Below are positions 7,133 to 16,211 of a stretch of 64,000 nt of DNA, piece after piece. Below the pieces are notes generated by a model. That model made no database searches and had not been told where the DNA came from. It saw only the letters and a program-made list of their open reading frames with translations. The position numbers and the translations under genes were made by a program. Numbering within the stretch: the stretch's first letter is position 1; every line of letters starts with the position of its first letter. The DNA is from Hungatella sp. UBA4396 (GTDB lineage Bacteria; Bacillota; Clostridia; Lachnospirales; Lachnospiraceae): assembly GCA_002389905.1 (NCBI GenBank), contig DGRE01000019.1, positions 81,692 to 145,691 on the forward strand, in the 5' to 3' direction.

Positions 7133-8995
7133 TTATATTTCTACTAAATGATAAGGAATCAAATTTGCGGTCAGCATCTGGGCTTCCCTCTGATGGCAGG
7201 TGAAAATGATGATCTGGTCGGAATAAGTGTTTACCAGCCATTTTAAGGCAGTACGGAGCCTGTCATCGTCATACAGCACAAAGCTGTCATCAAAGATAAA
7301 GGGCATCCGCTCGGTGTTCTCCTGGACTAAAGAAGAGGCTGCCAGACGGAGGGCCAGATACACCTGGTCCATGGTGCCGCTGCTGACCTGCTCCAGTGGA
7401 ACCAGCTTGGTCTTTGTATTTAAAAACACATTAAGGTTTTCATCCACGCTCATGCTGGTATAAATCCCTCCTGTGATTCCGGCAATCAAGTCAGAGGCAG
7501 TCTTATTCAAATACAGGCCAAAGGAATCCCGGATGGAGGAGGAGAGGGTGGTCATGGTTTCCAGGGCCAGATCAATGGCGGATATTTCCTCCCGGATGCG
7601 GTCATTTTCCTCTAAAATATGTTTCAGACCTTCTGCCTGAGTCTTGCAGCTGGATAAATGCTCCAGCTTTTTCTCCAGCTCCCATTGGCTTTTCTGCTGC
7701 TTTTCAATGGATTCCCCGCAGCCCTCCTGCTCCTTCTGAAGCTGTTCAATATCAGCCGCTTTTTGGCCGATAGCGTCCTCTGATTTGGTGACAGCTTTGC
7801 AGAGCCGGGTGAATTCCGCCATCCTGGCCTGGAAGGCTTTCATGGCATCCTCAGAGATATCTGTATTCCCCAGGTGCCTGGAGAGGATTTCCTGGAGAAC
7901 CTTGGCGCTCATCTCCATATCCCGCTGGCTGTGCCTCATCCGGAGAAAGAGAATCAGGCCGATCAGATAGAATATAATGGAAGCTCCAATAAAAAGCCCT
8001 ACTAAGAGGATGAGATCCAATCCGTAATAAGCTGTAAAATAATTGGATTCTCCCAGATAGTACAGCACGACCGTACAGCATAAAAGCAGAGTAGCAATGA
8101 CCAGAGAGAGAATGGAGCATATTTTTCTGGGCCTTTTTTGGCAGGAGGTTTTTGCTTCCATATACTCATCAAAGGTTTCCTGGGCCTTTTCCGAATAGGC
8201 ATGAATGGAGTCCTGATCGGAAAACTGGTTACTGGTCAGCATCTGCCGCCCTCTGGCAACCTTTTGAAGCAATTCTTCTTTTTCCTTCTGCCGCTCTTCT
8301 AAGGTGGTTTTCACCTCAGAACGCCGTTTCTGGTAAGTCTGGATCTGGTTTTCATATTCAGGAGAGGAAATCTCCTTTTCCGTATTCCTGATCTCGCTTA
8401 AGAGAGAGGTGTAAGTGCGGGCGGCTTCAGGAACCATCTGAGCCTCCAGCTCCTTTCGCTGGGACTTTAAAAGGGCCGCAGCCTTTGTGATATTAAGGGA
8501 TAAATTTCCCGTAGTATTTAAGTTGGCGATGTAATTTTTTAACTCAGAAACCATTCCCTCGTCAGTAGCGCTCTTTAACTGTCCGATGCTGACTGTATTG
8601 ATGTAAGCAGATTCACTTAAACCGCACAGCAGATCGTCTAAAAATGCCTTGGTAGGTTCCACTTCCCTTCCGGCGGTTTCATCTACAATTTTAAATTCTT
8701 TCTTATTCTTCTGAAAGGTGCGCTCAATCCGGTAAATGTGATTCTTGTGCTCCAGCCGTATCTGCCCCTCGTAAGTACCGCTGTTTTCCCAGGGCTCGTA
8801 TTTGGTATAAAGGTCATTTCTAGAAGCCCGTCCCCGCTGGCGTTCGATACCGAAAAGCATTCCCCGGATAAAGGTATGTATGGTGGACTTTCCGGCTTCA
8901 TTTTTGCCGTAGACAATGTTAAGCCCATCCCGGAAGGAAAGGTTTCTTCCATGGAATTTCCCGAAGCCGTTGATATAGATATCCAGTATTTTCAT
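7133..8995 (-). CDS. YhaN/SbcC-like AAA ATPase with membrane segments
   Basis: A 620-residue Rad50/SbcC-type ATPase. Walker A GKNEAGKST lies at about residues 30-38, followed by YINTVSIGQL. Coiled-coil arms are interrupted at about residues 300-365 by two hydrophobic stretches (ILSLVIATLLLCCTVVLYYL and a second about 30 residues later). The C-terminal half has the ABC-type signature VSSGTMDQVYLALRLA and Walker B PFIFDDSF. It follows the metallophosphoesterase partner with a 3-nt gap, and its ribosome site lies in the partner's last codons. Together they resemble Bacillus YhaO-YhaN, a putative membrane-tethered DNA end-processing complex; function is inferred from the family. Confidence 0.85.
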   Translation of the reverse strand: MKILDIYINGFGKFHGRNLSFRDGLNIVYGKNEAGKSTIHTFIRGMLFGIERQRGRASRNDLYTKYEPWENSGTYEGQIRLEHKNHIYRIERTFQKNKKEFKIVDETAGREVEPTKAFLDDLLCGLSESAYINTVSIGQLKSATDEGMVSELKNYIANLNTTGNLSLNITKAAALLKSQRKELEAQMVPEAARTYTSLLSEIRNTEKEISSPEYENQIQTYQKRRSEVKTTLEERQKEKEELLQKVARGRQMLTSNQFSDQDSIHAYSEKAQETFDEYMEAKTSCQKRPRKICSILSLVIATLLLCCTVVLYYLGESNYFTAYYGLDLILLVGLFIGASIIFYLIGLILFLRMRHSQRDMEMSAKVLQEILSRHLGNTDISEDAMKAFQARMAEFTRLCKAVTKSEDAIGQKAADIEQLQKEQEGCGESIEKQQKSQWELEKKLEHLSSCKTQAEGLKHILEENDRIREEISAIDLALETMTTLSSSIRDSFGLYLNKTASDLIAGITGGIYTSMSVDENLNVFLNTKTKLVPLEQVSSGTMDQVYLALRLAASSLVQENTERMPFIFDDSFVLYDDDRLRTALKWLVNTYSDQIIIFTCHQREAQMLTANLIPYHLVEI

Positions 8996-8998
8996 GGG

Positions 8999-10069
8999 TC
9001 AGCTCCTTTCGTCCGTTGTGTGCAGCAGAGCATTGATGCCGTAATGAAGGGCCTTTTTTTCCACCGGGCTCATCTCCGGTTTTTGAAGGGCCTGGATGAA
9101 GAAGCCGATCATATCGCTGGGGTGTTCTGCAAACAGGGCGGAAAAGTCATACTGAGGCTCGGATTCGTCAATGATATCCATGATCTTAAACCGGGTGGAG
9201 AGCATTTCCAAGTCAAAGGAAATATCAGGGTCCCTCATCCCCCGGATGCGGAAGCGGAAGATGTTTTCCGTTCCCCGGTTCTGGATCTCCTGGGTGATCT
9301 TCATTGCCAGCTCCGTATTGGTGGTGGCAGTGGTCACGTTGACCGCCAGTGATATATATTGAAGCTTTGCCAAGGGGATGAACTTTAATGAAGTTACCAC
9401 CCGGGTCACTTCATTGATATCACCCACCATCATTCCATGGGGGCCGGACTCTGTCTTGTCCAGAGGCTCCAGAGAGCCTGCAAAGGCCATTCTGTTTTCC
9501 AGAAGGATCTCAGGGCGGTGGATATGTCCCATGGCAATATAAGAGAAATCAAGGCTGCTCATAGCGCCTTTATCAAAGGGGATGTGGTTGGCATCACCTC
9601 CATGGCCCAAAAGAACATGGATGCGCCCATTATTCGGCACCTTCAAATGATCCAGCCGGTTTTCCGGGATTTCAGCAGAATGATAGCTGAAGCCGTAGAC
9701 TTCCGTATTGATTTCCTTAAAGTAAACGCTTTCCAGCTCTTCTCCCATTAAGTAGGTCACATTGGGAGCCCAGGTAAAGCTTAAAAGTGCGGAATTGCTT
9801 CTGATGCGGTCGTGATTGCCTGCAATGATGACCACATGAACCGTGGGTATGGTAGAAAACAAATAATTCACTTCTTTTAAGTCTTTGGCAAGAGGCTGGC
9901 GGTGAAATAAGTCTCCGGATATGAAAAGGCAGTCAGCTTCCAGAAACTTTGCCTGTGTCACGGCCCTTGCAAAGGTGTCCTTAATATCCTGGCACCGTTC
10001 CTTGCTCCACGGCTTGTCGCTGTCCGGGCTCATCCCCCAGTGAACATCTGCAATATGTATGAATTTCAT
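8999..10069 (-). CDS. YhaO/SbcD-like metallophosphoesterase (DNA repair exonuclease)
   Basis: A 356-residue calcineurin-like phosphoesterase with all metal motifs in order: DVHWG (about 8-12), GDLFHR (about 51-56), GNHDR (about 83-87), GHGGD and GHIHRP. SbcD/Mre11 family members cut DNA ends and hairpins together with an SbcC/Rad50 ATPase, here the next gene. The C-terminal 150 residues are the divergent capping region. GAGGT before the ATG serves as ribosome site. It follows asnS on the same strand after a hairpin, so partial read-through is possible. Confidence 0.88.
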   Translation of the reverse strand: MKFIHIADVHWGMSPDSDKPWSKERCQDIKDTFARAVTQAKFLEADCLFISGDLFHRQPLAKDLKEVNYLFSTIPTVHVVIIAGNHDRIRSNSALLSFTWAPNVTYLMGEELESVYFKEINTEVYGFSYHSAEIPENRLDHLKVPNNGRIHVLLGHGGDANHIPFDKGAMSSLDFSYIAMGHIHRPEILLENRMAFAGSLEPLDKTESGPHGMMVGDINEVTRVVTSLKFIPLAKLQYISLAVNVTTATTNTELAMKITQEIQNRGTENIFRFRIRGMRDPDISFDLEMLSTRFKIMDIIDESEPQYDFSALFAEHPSDMIGFFIQALQKPEMSPVEKKALHYGINALLHTTDERS

Positions 10070-10118
10070 TGTTATTACCTCGCTGTTTTTGCGGTTTGGC
10101 CATGTATAGCCTGATTGT

Positions 10119-10155
10119 AAACAACTTCCCTGCCGGAAAGGAAGGGAAGTTGTTT
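10119..10155 (-). terminator. hairpin after asnS
   Basis: AAACAACTTCCCT (10119-10131) pairs with AGGGAAGTTGTTT (10143-10155). On the minus strand the following T tract is short, so this may be a leaky terminator before the yhaO-like gene. Confidence 0.6.
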
Positions 10156-10161
10156 CACAGA

Positions 10162-11553
10162 TTAAAGTTCACAGTTGTTAACAGTTCTTGGGAAGGGAAC
10201 CACATCGCGGATGTTGCCCATTCCGGTCAGATACATAACGCAGCGCTCAAAGCCTAAGCCAAAGCCTGCATGACGGGTGGAACCGTATTTTCTTAAGTCA
10301 AGGTAAAACTCATAATCTTCTTTATTAAGGCCGGACTCCTCCATGCGCTCTACCAGCTTCTGGTAGTTGTCCTCACGCTGGCTTCCGCCGATGATCTCTC
10401 CGATTCCGGGAACCAGACAGTCCACAGCAGCCACAGTCTTTCCATCCGGGTTCAGCTTCATATAGAAGGCCTTGATCTCCTTGGGATAGTCGGTGACGAA
10501 AACAGGCTTTTTATACAACTCTTCTGTCAGATAACGCTCGTGTTCTGTCTGCAGGTCACAGCCCCAGGATACCTTATAATCGAACTCTTCATTGTGCTTT
10601 TCCAGCAGCTCAATGGCTTCGGTATAAGTCACACGAGCGAATTCGGAATTTAACACATGGTTTAAACGGTCTAAAAGACCCTTGTCCACAAACTGGTTGA
10701 AGAAGTTCATTTCCTCGGGAGCCTTCTCCAGAACAAAGCGGATGATATATTTTAACATGGACTCTGCCAGCTCCATATCATCGTTTAAATCAGCAAATGC
10801 CATCTCAGGCTCAATCATCCAGAACTCAGCCGCGTGGCGTGTGGTGTTGGAGTTTTCCGCACGGAAAGTAGGTCCGAAGGTATAGATATTGCGGAATGCC
10901 ATGGCATAGGTTTCTCCGTTAAGCTGTCCGCTGACCGTTAAGTTGGTAGGCTTTCCGAAGAAATCCTGGGAAAAGTCTACATCTCCCTCTTTGGTCTTTG
11001 GAATATTTGCTAAGTCCATGGTAGTGACCTGGAACATCTCTCCGGCTCCCTCGCAGTCGCTTCCGGTAATAATGGGAGTGTGAACATAAACGAAGTCCCC
11101 CTCCTGGAAAAACTGGTGGATGGCGTAGGCGATTAAGGAGCGGACACGGAACACTGCCTGGAAGGTGTTGGTTCTGGGGCGCAGATGGGAAATGGTCCTC
11201 AAATATTCAAAGGAATGGCGCTTTTTCTGAAGAGGGTAATCAGGTGCCGAAGGGCCTTCAATCAATATTTCCTCAGCCTGAATTTCAAAGGGCTGTTTTG
11301 CCTCCGGTGTGGCTACCAGGGTTCCGGTGACGATGACGGCTGCTCCGATATTCAGTTTGGAAATGTCAGAAAAGTTCTCCATGGTGTCATGATAGACGAT
11401 CTGAAGTGTTTCAAAATAAGTTCCGTCATTTAAAACAATGAAGCCAAAGGACTTGGAATCCCTTAAGCTTCTCACCCAGCCGCCTATGGTGACTCTGGTG
11501 TTTAAGAAGGATTCCTTGCTCTTATATATTTGTCTTACTGTTGTCAAATCCAT
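10162..11553 (-). CDS. asnS: asparaginyl-tRNA synthetase
   Basis: A 463-residue class IIb synthetase that charges tRNA-Asn. The N-terminal OB fold (VTIGGWVRSLRDSKSFGFIVL, in part) binds the anticodon. Class II motif 2 appears as FRAENSNTTRHAAEFWMIEPE (in part), and motif 3 as GFGLGFERCVMYLTG near the C-terminus. AAAGGAG lies upstream of ATG. It is transcribed from a strong promoter at 11592-11620 (minus). Confidence 0.96.
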   Translation of the reverse strand: MDLTTVRQIYKSKESFLNTRVTIGGWVRSLRDSKSFGFIVLNDGTYFETLQIVYHDTMENFSDISKLNIGAAVIVTGTLVATPEAKQPFEIQAEEILIEGPSAPDYPLQKKRHSFEYLRTISHLRPRTNTFQAVFRVRSLIAYAIHQFFQEGDFVYVHTPIITGSDCEGAGEMFQVTTMDLANIPKTKEGDVDFSQDFFGKPTNLTVSGQLNGETYAMAFRNIYTFGPTFRAENSNTTRHAAEFWMIEPEMAFADLNDDMELAESMLKYIIRFVLEKAPEEMNFFNQFVDKGLLDRLNHVLNSEFARVTYTEAIELLEKHNEEFDYKVSWGCDLQTEHERYLTEELYKKPVFVTDYPKEIKAFYMKLNPDGKTVAAVDCLVPGIGEIIGGSQREDNYQKLVERMEESGLNKEDYEFYLDLRKYGSTRHAGFGLGFERCVMYLTGMGNIRDVVPFPRTVNNCEL

Positions 11554-11591
11554 AATGGTTTCTCCTTTTGCGTGTTGGCATACTTACTAAG

Positions 11592-11620
11592 ATTATACTG
11601 TACTTTGACCTTTGATTCAA
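11592..11620 (-). promoter_or_regulatory. asnS promoter
   Basis: On the minus strand: TTGAAT, 17 nt, TATAAT. Confidence 0.8.
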
Positions 11621-11764
11621 GGGGGGATGCACAAAAACATGGCTTATAGACAAAGTTATGTACGGAAAATAGGTATTTAACCCCTAAAGTCTGTGCAGTT
11701 ACAAAAAAGGCATGAATAATGTCGGAAAATGCACAAAAAAATATCGTAATATTTCAAAAATTTG

Positions 11765-11793
11765 TTCACTATTCGTCAAATGTATGGTATAAT
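11765..11793 (+). promoter_or_regulatory. glgC promoter
   Basis: TTCACT (11765-11770), 17 nt, TATAAT (11788-11793), with TG one base before the -10 (extended -10). Confidence 0.75.
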
Positions 11794-11832
11794 GCTAGTA
11801 CAATAAAATTCTAACAGCAAGAGGTGATAAAC

Positions 11833-13107
11833 GTGATTAAAAAAGAAATGATTGCCATGCTTTTAGCTGGCGGACAGGGAAGCCGTTTGGGCGTGCTCAC
11901 GCAGAAGGTGGCCAAACCAGCAGTATCTTTTGGAGGAAAGTACCGCATTATTGATTTCCCGCTAAGCAACTGTATCAACTCCGGAGTAGATACAGTAGGA
12001 GTTCTGACCCAGTATCAGCCATTACGTTTGAATACCCATATAGGAATTGGAATTCCGTGGGATTTAGACCGCAATGTAGGCGGTGTCACCATTCTTCCGC
12101 CATATGAAAAGAGCAAGGGAAGCGACTGGTATACAGGAACCGCAAACGCAATCTACCAGAACTTAGAGTATATGGAGACCTACAATCCGGAGTACGTTTT
12201 AATATTGTCAGGCGACCATATCTATAAGATGGATTATGAGGTTATGCTGGAATACCACAAAGCCAATAATGCTGATATCACCATTGCTGCCATGCCTGTA
12301 CCGATTGAAGAGGCCAGCCGGTTCGGAATTCTGATTACCGATGAGAATAACCGGATCACGGAATTTGAGGAGAAGCCGGAGAACCCCAGAAGCAACCTGG
12401 CTTCCATGGGAATTTACATATTCAGCTGGAAGGTGCTCAGAGACGCCCTGATCAAGATGTCCGAGGTTCCGGGCTGCGATTTCGGCAAGCACATCATCCC
12501 TTACTGCTTCGAATCAGGCGGACGGGTATTTGCCTATGAATACAACGGCTACTGGAAGGATGTAGGCACCCTTGGTTCTTACTGGGAGGCCAACATGGAA
12601 CTGATCGATATTATTCCTGAGTTTAACCTTTATGAGGAGTACTGGAAGATTTATACTAAGAGCGACATCATTCCGCCTCAGTATGTATCACAGGATGCGG
12701 TCATTGACAGAACCATTATAGGAGAAGGATCGGAGATCTGCGGAGAAGTCTATAATTCTGTCATCGGCGCAGGTGTCGTCATTAAAAAAGGCGCTGTAGT
12801 CAGGGATTCCATCATCATGCGGGAAAGTGTTGTGGGAGAGAATTCCAAGGTTTACAAAGCCATTATTGCAGAGAACGTAAAGATCGGGGACAATACGGAG
12901 ATTGGAGTCGGAGAGTACAGCGAAAGCAAATACGATCCTAAGGTATACCAGTTTGACCTGGTGACGGTGGGAGAAAATTCGATCATTCCCGGCAATGTAA
13001 AGGTCGGAAAAAACACGGCGATCGTGGGGGAGACAACGCCAGAGGATTACCATGGCGGAGAACTGGCTAGCGGAGATTACATCATAAAGGCAGGTGGTAT
13101 GCGATGA
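11833..13107 (+). CDS. glgC: glucose-1-phosphate adenylyltransferase, catalytic subunit
   Basis: A 424-residue ADP-glucose pyrophosphorylase that makes ADP-glucose from ATP and glucose 1-phosphate, the committed step of glycogen synthesis. The nucleotide loop AGGQGSRL is near residues 12-19, followed by the catalytic SGDHIYKMDY, the sugar-binding FEEKP, and a left-handed beta-helix C-terminal domain with VVGENSKVYKAIIAENVKIG-type hexapeptide repeats. GTG 11833 lies six bases after GAGGTG; the downstream ATG 11848 lacks a ribosome site. It overlaps glgD by 4 nt (ATGA), so the two subunits are translationally coupled. Confidence 0.94.
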   Translation: MIKKEMIAMLLAGGQGSRLGVLTQKVAKPAVSFGGKYRIIDFPLSNCINSGVDTVGVLTQYQPLRLNTHIGIGIPWDLDRNVGGVTILPPYEKSKGSDWYTGTANAIYQNLEYMETYNPEYVLILSGDHIYKMDYEVMLEYHKANNADITIAAMPVPIEEASRFGILITDENNRITEFEEKPENPRSNLASMGIYIFSWKVLRDALIKMSEVPGCDFGKHIIPYCFESGGRVFAYEYNGYWKDVGTLGSYWEANMELIDIIPEFNLYEEYWKIYTKSDIIPPQYVSQDAVIDRTIIGEGSEICGEVYNSVIGAGVVIKKGAVVRDSIIMRESVVGENSKVYKAIIAENVKIGDNTEIGVGEYSESKYDPKVYQFDLVTVGENSIIPGNVKVGKNTAIVGETTPEDYHGGELASGDYIIKAGGMR

Positions 13108-14225
13108 GAGCAATAGGAATTATATTAGCAGGCGGAAACAGTAGGAGGATGAAGGAATTATCCAGTAAAAGGGCGATTTCAGCCATGCCCATTGCAGGCA
13201 GCTATCGCAGCATTGACTTTGCCCTCAGCAACATGACAAATTCCCATATTCAGAACGTGGCAGTTTTGACCCAGTATAATTCCAGGTCCCTTCATCTGCA
13301 TTTAAGTTCATCCAAGTGGTGGGATTTTGGAAGAAAGCAGGGAGGCTTGTTCGTATTTACCCCGACCATTACTGCAGAGAGCAGTGACTGGTACCGCGGT
13401 ACGGCTGACGCCCTCTATCAGAATCTGAACTTTTTAAAGAACAGCCATGAGCCTTATGTGGTGATCGCAGCAGGTGACGGCATCTATAAACTGGATTATG
13501 CCAAGGTTTTGGAATATCATATTGAGAAAAAAGCGGACATCACTGTGGTGTGCTCCCAGCTTCAGCAGGGAGAGGACGTTACCCGTTTCGGATTTGTTCA
13601 GACCAACGAAGACGGAAGGATTACAGAGTTTGAAGAAAAGCCCATGGTAACCACTTCCAATACGGTTTCCTGCGGAATCTATGTAATCCGCAGACGCCAG
13701 CTGATCGAGCTGATCGAGCGCTGCGTGATGGAAGATTCCTATGATTTTGTAAGCGACATTCTGGTGCGCTACCGGAACTTAAAGAGAATCTATGCTTATA
13801 AGCTGAACTCCTACTGGAGCAACATCGCTTCCGTGGAATCTTACTATAAGACCAACATGGATTTCTTAAAACCGGAAGTGAGGGATTACTTTTTCTGTCA
13901 GTCTCCTGAGGTCTATTCTAAGATCGACGATCTGCCGCCGGCTAAGTATAATCCGGGTTCAGCAGTCAAGAACAGCCTGATTTCCAGCGGAAGCATCATC
14001 AACGGAGTGGTGGAAAATTCCGTTTTATTTAAAAAGGTATATGTGGGAAATAACTGCGTCATTAAGAATTCCATTATTTTGAATGACGTATATATAGGGG
14101 ATAATACGGTGATTGAAAACTGTATTGTGGAAAGCCGGGACACCATTCGGGCCAACACTACCCATATCGGGTCACCGGATGACATAAAAGTCGTTTTGGA
14201 AAAGAACGAAAGATACGCATTATAA
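13104..14225 (+). CDS. glgD: glucose-1-phosphate adenylyltransferase, GlgD subunit
   Basis: A 373-residue paralogue of GlgC. The N-terminal loop is altered (AGGNSRRMKEL instead of AGGQGSRLGVL). AAGDGIYKLDY replaces SGDHIYKMDY and FEEKP is kept, with a shorter beta-helix tail. In Firmicutes GlgD is an activity-enhancing partner in a GlgC-GlgD heterotetramer and is weakly active alone. The ATGA overlap with glgC suggests equal expression. Confidence 0.93.
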   Translation: MRAIGIILAGGNSRRMKELSSKRAISAMPIAGSYRSIDFALSNMTNSHIQNVAVLTQYNSRSLHLHLSSSKWWDFGRKQGGLFVFTPTITAESSDWYRGTADALYQNLNFLKNSHEPYVVIAAGDGIYKLDYAKVLEYHIEKKADITVVCSQLQQGEDVTRFGFVQTNEDGRITEFEEKPMVTTSNTVSCGIYVIRRRQLIELIERCVMEDSYDFVSDILVRYRNLKRIYAYKLNSYWSNIASVESYYKTNMDFLKPEVRDYFFCQSPEVYSKIDDLPPAKYNPGSAVKNSLISSGSIINGVVENSVLFKKVYVGNNCVIKNSIILNDVYIGDNTVIENCIVESRDTIRANTTHIGSPDDIKVVLEKNERYAL

Positions 14226-14250
14226 GGATTGCGGTGGGAGGGGTTTTAAC

Positions 14251-14535
14251 ATGCAGATTACAGACGTGAGAGTGAGACGGATTGAAAAAGAAGGAAAGAT
14301 GAAGGCCATTGTATCCATTACTTTGGATAACGAATTTGTTATTCATGATATTAAAGTTATCGAGGGGGAAAATGGTTTATTCATCGCCATGCCGAGCCGA
14401 AAAGCGGCCGATGGAGAATACCGGGATATTGCCCATCCCATAAATTCAGGAACACGCGACATGATTCAGAAGGTGATTCTGGATAAATATGAGACCACAA
14501 CTCTGGAAATACCGGATGCGGCAGCAATGGCATAG
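14251..14535 (+). CDS. spoVG: septation/RNA-binding regulator SpoVG
   Basis: A 94-residue protein matching SpoVG through its conserved start (MQITDVRVRR), VSITLDNEFVIHDIKVIEG and FIAMPSRK segments. SpoVG is a small nucleic-acid-binding protein that affects asymmetric septation, cortex formation and carbohydrate or virulence genes in other Firmicutes. GGAGGGG precedes the ATG. It lies 25 nt after glgD and before a terminator, so it is probably the last gene of the glgC-glgD-spoVG transcript, an unusual partner for glycogen genes. Confidence 0.95.
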   Translation: MQITDVRVRRIEKEGKMKAIVSITLDNEFVIHDIKVIEGENGLFIAMPSRKAADGEYRDIAHPINSGTRDMIQKVILDKYETTTLEIPDAAAMA

Positions 14536-14542
14536 TTAGATG

Positions 14543-14598
14543 AAAGAAGCTGGTGTAAAAGCAGATGAACCATCTGCCGGAACATCGGCTTCTTTTTT
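14543..14598 (+). terminator. spoVG terminator
   Basis: The outer stem AAAGAAGC/GCTTCTTT and an inner GCAGATG/CATCTGC stem are followed by a T run. Confidence 0.75.
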
Positions 14599-14643
14599 CT
14601 GCGGCCTCCCCTTTTAGTATGCAAAACTATTTGCAAAACAGGA

Positions 14644-14673
14644 TTTACACATGGCTCTTTTTGGAGTTATAAT
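14644..14673 (+). promoter_or_regulatory. ddh promoter
   Basis: TTTACA (14644-14649), 18 nt, TATAAT (14668-14673). Confidence 0.7.
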
Positions 14674-14710
14674 AAAAAACGAACAAATTTCTGGAAAGGC
14701 GGCGAAAGAT

Positions 14711-15697
14711 ATGACAATTAAAATAGGTATTGTAGGCTATGGGAACCTGGGAAGAGGCGTGGAGTGTGCCATCCGCCACAACCCGGACTTAGAGCTTACC
14801 GCAGTATTTACAAGGAGAAATCCGGAATCCTTAAAGGTATTGACACCGGGTGCAAAGGTGCATTCCTATGAGGATGTTTTTTCTTTTAAGGACGCTGTTG
14901 ACGTTCTGATCCTGTGCGGCGGAAGTGCTTCGGACCTTCCGGTGCAGACCAAAGAGCTTGCAGAGCATTTCAACCTGGTTGACAGCTTTGATACCCATGC
15001 CAAGATCCCCCAGCATTTTTCAGCAGTGGATGAGGCCGCTAAAAAGGGGAAAAAGGTGGCAGTCATATCCGCAGGCTGGGACCCGGGCATGTTCTCCTTA
15101 AACCGTTTGTATGCAGGAGCCATTTTGCCGGGAGGCAGTGATTATACCTTCTGGGGCAAGGGAGTCAGCCAGGGCCATTCCGACGCCATCCGCAGAATTT
15201 CCGGCGTTAAGGACGCAAGACAGTATACGGTTCCGGTGGAAGAGGCGTTAAAGGAGGTAAGAAGCGGAAGCAATCCGGAGCTGACAACCAGACAGAAGCA
15301 TACCCGCCAGTGCTTTGTGGTGGCAGAAGATGGGGCTGATTTAGAGCGGATCAGAGAAGAGATCGTGACCATGCCTAATTACTTCGCTGATTATGACACA
15401 ACCGTTCAGTTTATTACAAAGGAAGAGCTGATGCGGGATCACAAGGGAATTCCCCACGGCGGATTTGTCATCAGAACAGGGACAACCGGCTGGGAGGATG
15501 AGAACAGCCATGTAATCGAATACAGCTTAAAGCTGGATTCCAACCCGGAATTTACGGCTTCTGTACTGGCCGCTTATGCAAGGGCTGCTTACCGCTTAAA
15601 TCAGGAAGGACAGCAGGGCTGCAAGACCGTATTTGACATTGCCCCGGCGTATTTAAGCTCCTTAAGCGGGGAAGAATTGAGGAAAAACCTGTTATAA
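14711..15697 (+). CDS. ddh: meso-diaminopimelate D-dehydrogenase
   Basis: A 328-residue NADPH-dependent enzyme that converts tetrahydrodipicolinate plus ammonia to meso-diaminopimelate in one step, for lysine and peptidoglycan. The NADP loop GYGNLGRG lies at about residues 9-16; DSFDTHAKIPQHF and SAGWDPGMFSLNR are family signatures. ATG 14711 gives the usual length (about 326 residues); the frame extends further upstream, but that part overlaps the promoter. Confidence 0.95.
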   Translation: MTIKIGIVGYGNLGRGVECAIRHNPDLELTAVFTRRNPESLKVLTPGAKVHSYEDVFSFKDAVDVLILCGGSASDLPVQTKELAEHFNLVDSFDTHAKIPQHFSAVDEAAKKGKKVAVISAGWDPGMFSLNRLYAGAILPGGSDYTFWGKGVSQGHSDAIRRISGVKDARQYTVPVEEALKEVRSGSNPELTTRQKHTRQCFVVAEDGADLERIREEIVTMPNYFADYDTTVQFITKEELMRDHKGIPHGGFVIRTGTTGWEDENSHVIEYSLKLDSNPEFTASVLAAYARAAYRLNQEGQQGCKTVFDIAPAYLSSLSGEELRKNLL

Positions 15698-15724
15698 TAT
15701 AAGCAGGGGCAGGAGGGATAGGAA

Positions 15725-16135
15725 ATGGCAGCAGGGAAAGAGATGGTTTTATACTATCAGCCGGAGTCGGACAGGCAGAAGGGCAATGGTACAAAAGCTG
15801 CTAAGCTGAAATCTGTGCTGGTGCGCATGGGTGTCCGGATTAAAAACATTTCTCAGGAGCAGATGGGACAGACTGTTGGCTTTCTGGCCGGCCTTGAGGG
15901 CTTTGAGGAAAAGGAAGCAGAGGCGTGCCCTCCCGTGGAGGAAGAGCTTCTGGTTATGAGGAATTTTTCCAATTCCAGGCTGGATGAGCTTTTGATGAAT
16001 CTAAGACGGGCAGGAGTGGAAAAAATCGCCTTAAAGGCGGTGCTGACCGACACCAACTGCAAATGGAAGCTTTATGACCTGTATCAGGAGCTTGTAAAGG
16101 AACATGAAGTAATGTCCAAAAAGGAACAGAAATAA
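15725..16135 (+). CDS. DUF3783 domain-containing protein
   Basis: A 136-residue cytoplasmic protein of unknown function. The first half resembles a small alpha/beta domain, and the second half carries the DUF3783-like core (MRNFSNSRLDELLMNLRRAG, about residues 78-97, then IALKAVLTDTN). It lies 27 nt after ddh behind a GGAGGG ribosome site and ends at a strong terminator, so it is probably co-transcribed with ddh. No catalytic motif is seen. Confidence 0.75.
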   Translation: MAAGKEMVLYYQPESDRQKGNGTKAAKLKSVLVRMGVRIKNISQEQMGQTVGFLAGLEGFEEKEAEACPPVEEELLVMRNFSNSRLDELLMNLRRAGVEKIALKAVLTDTNCKWKLYDLYQELVKEHEVMSKKEQK

Positions 16136-16141
16136 GGCAGC

Positions 16142-16189
16142 AAAAATGGTATCCCAAGTCAGGTTATGAACTTTTGGGATACCATTTTT
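16142..16189. terminator. bidirectional terminator
   Basis: A 16-bp perfect stem, AAAAATGGTATCCCAA (16142-16157) with its complement (16174-16189), ends in T runs on both strands between convergent genes. Confidence 0.93.
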
Positions 16190-16211
16190 GTTCTATGTAT
16201 TGATTTGATTT

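Noticed and set aside
8738..9352. 204-codon open frame on the plus strand
   Set aside because: It is antisense to the ends of the yhaN- and yhaO-like genes, which are both well supported, and has no ribosome site or family match.
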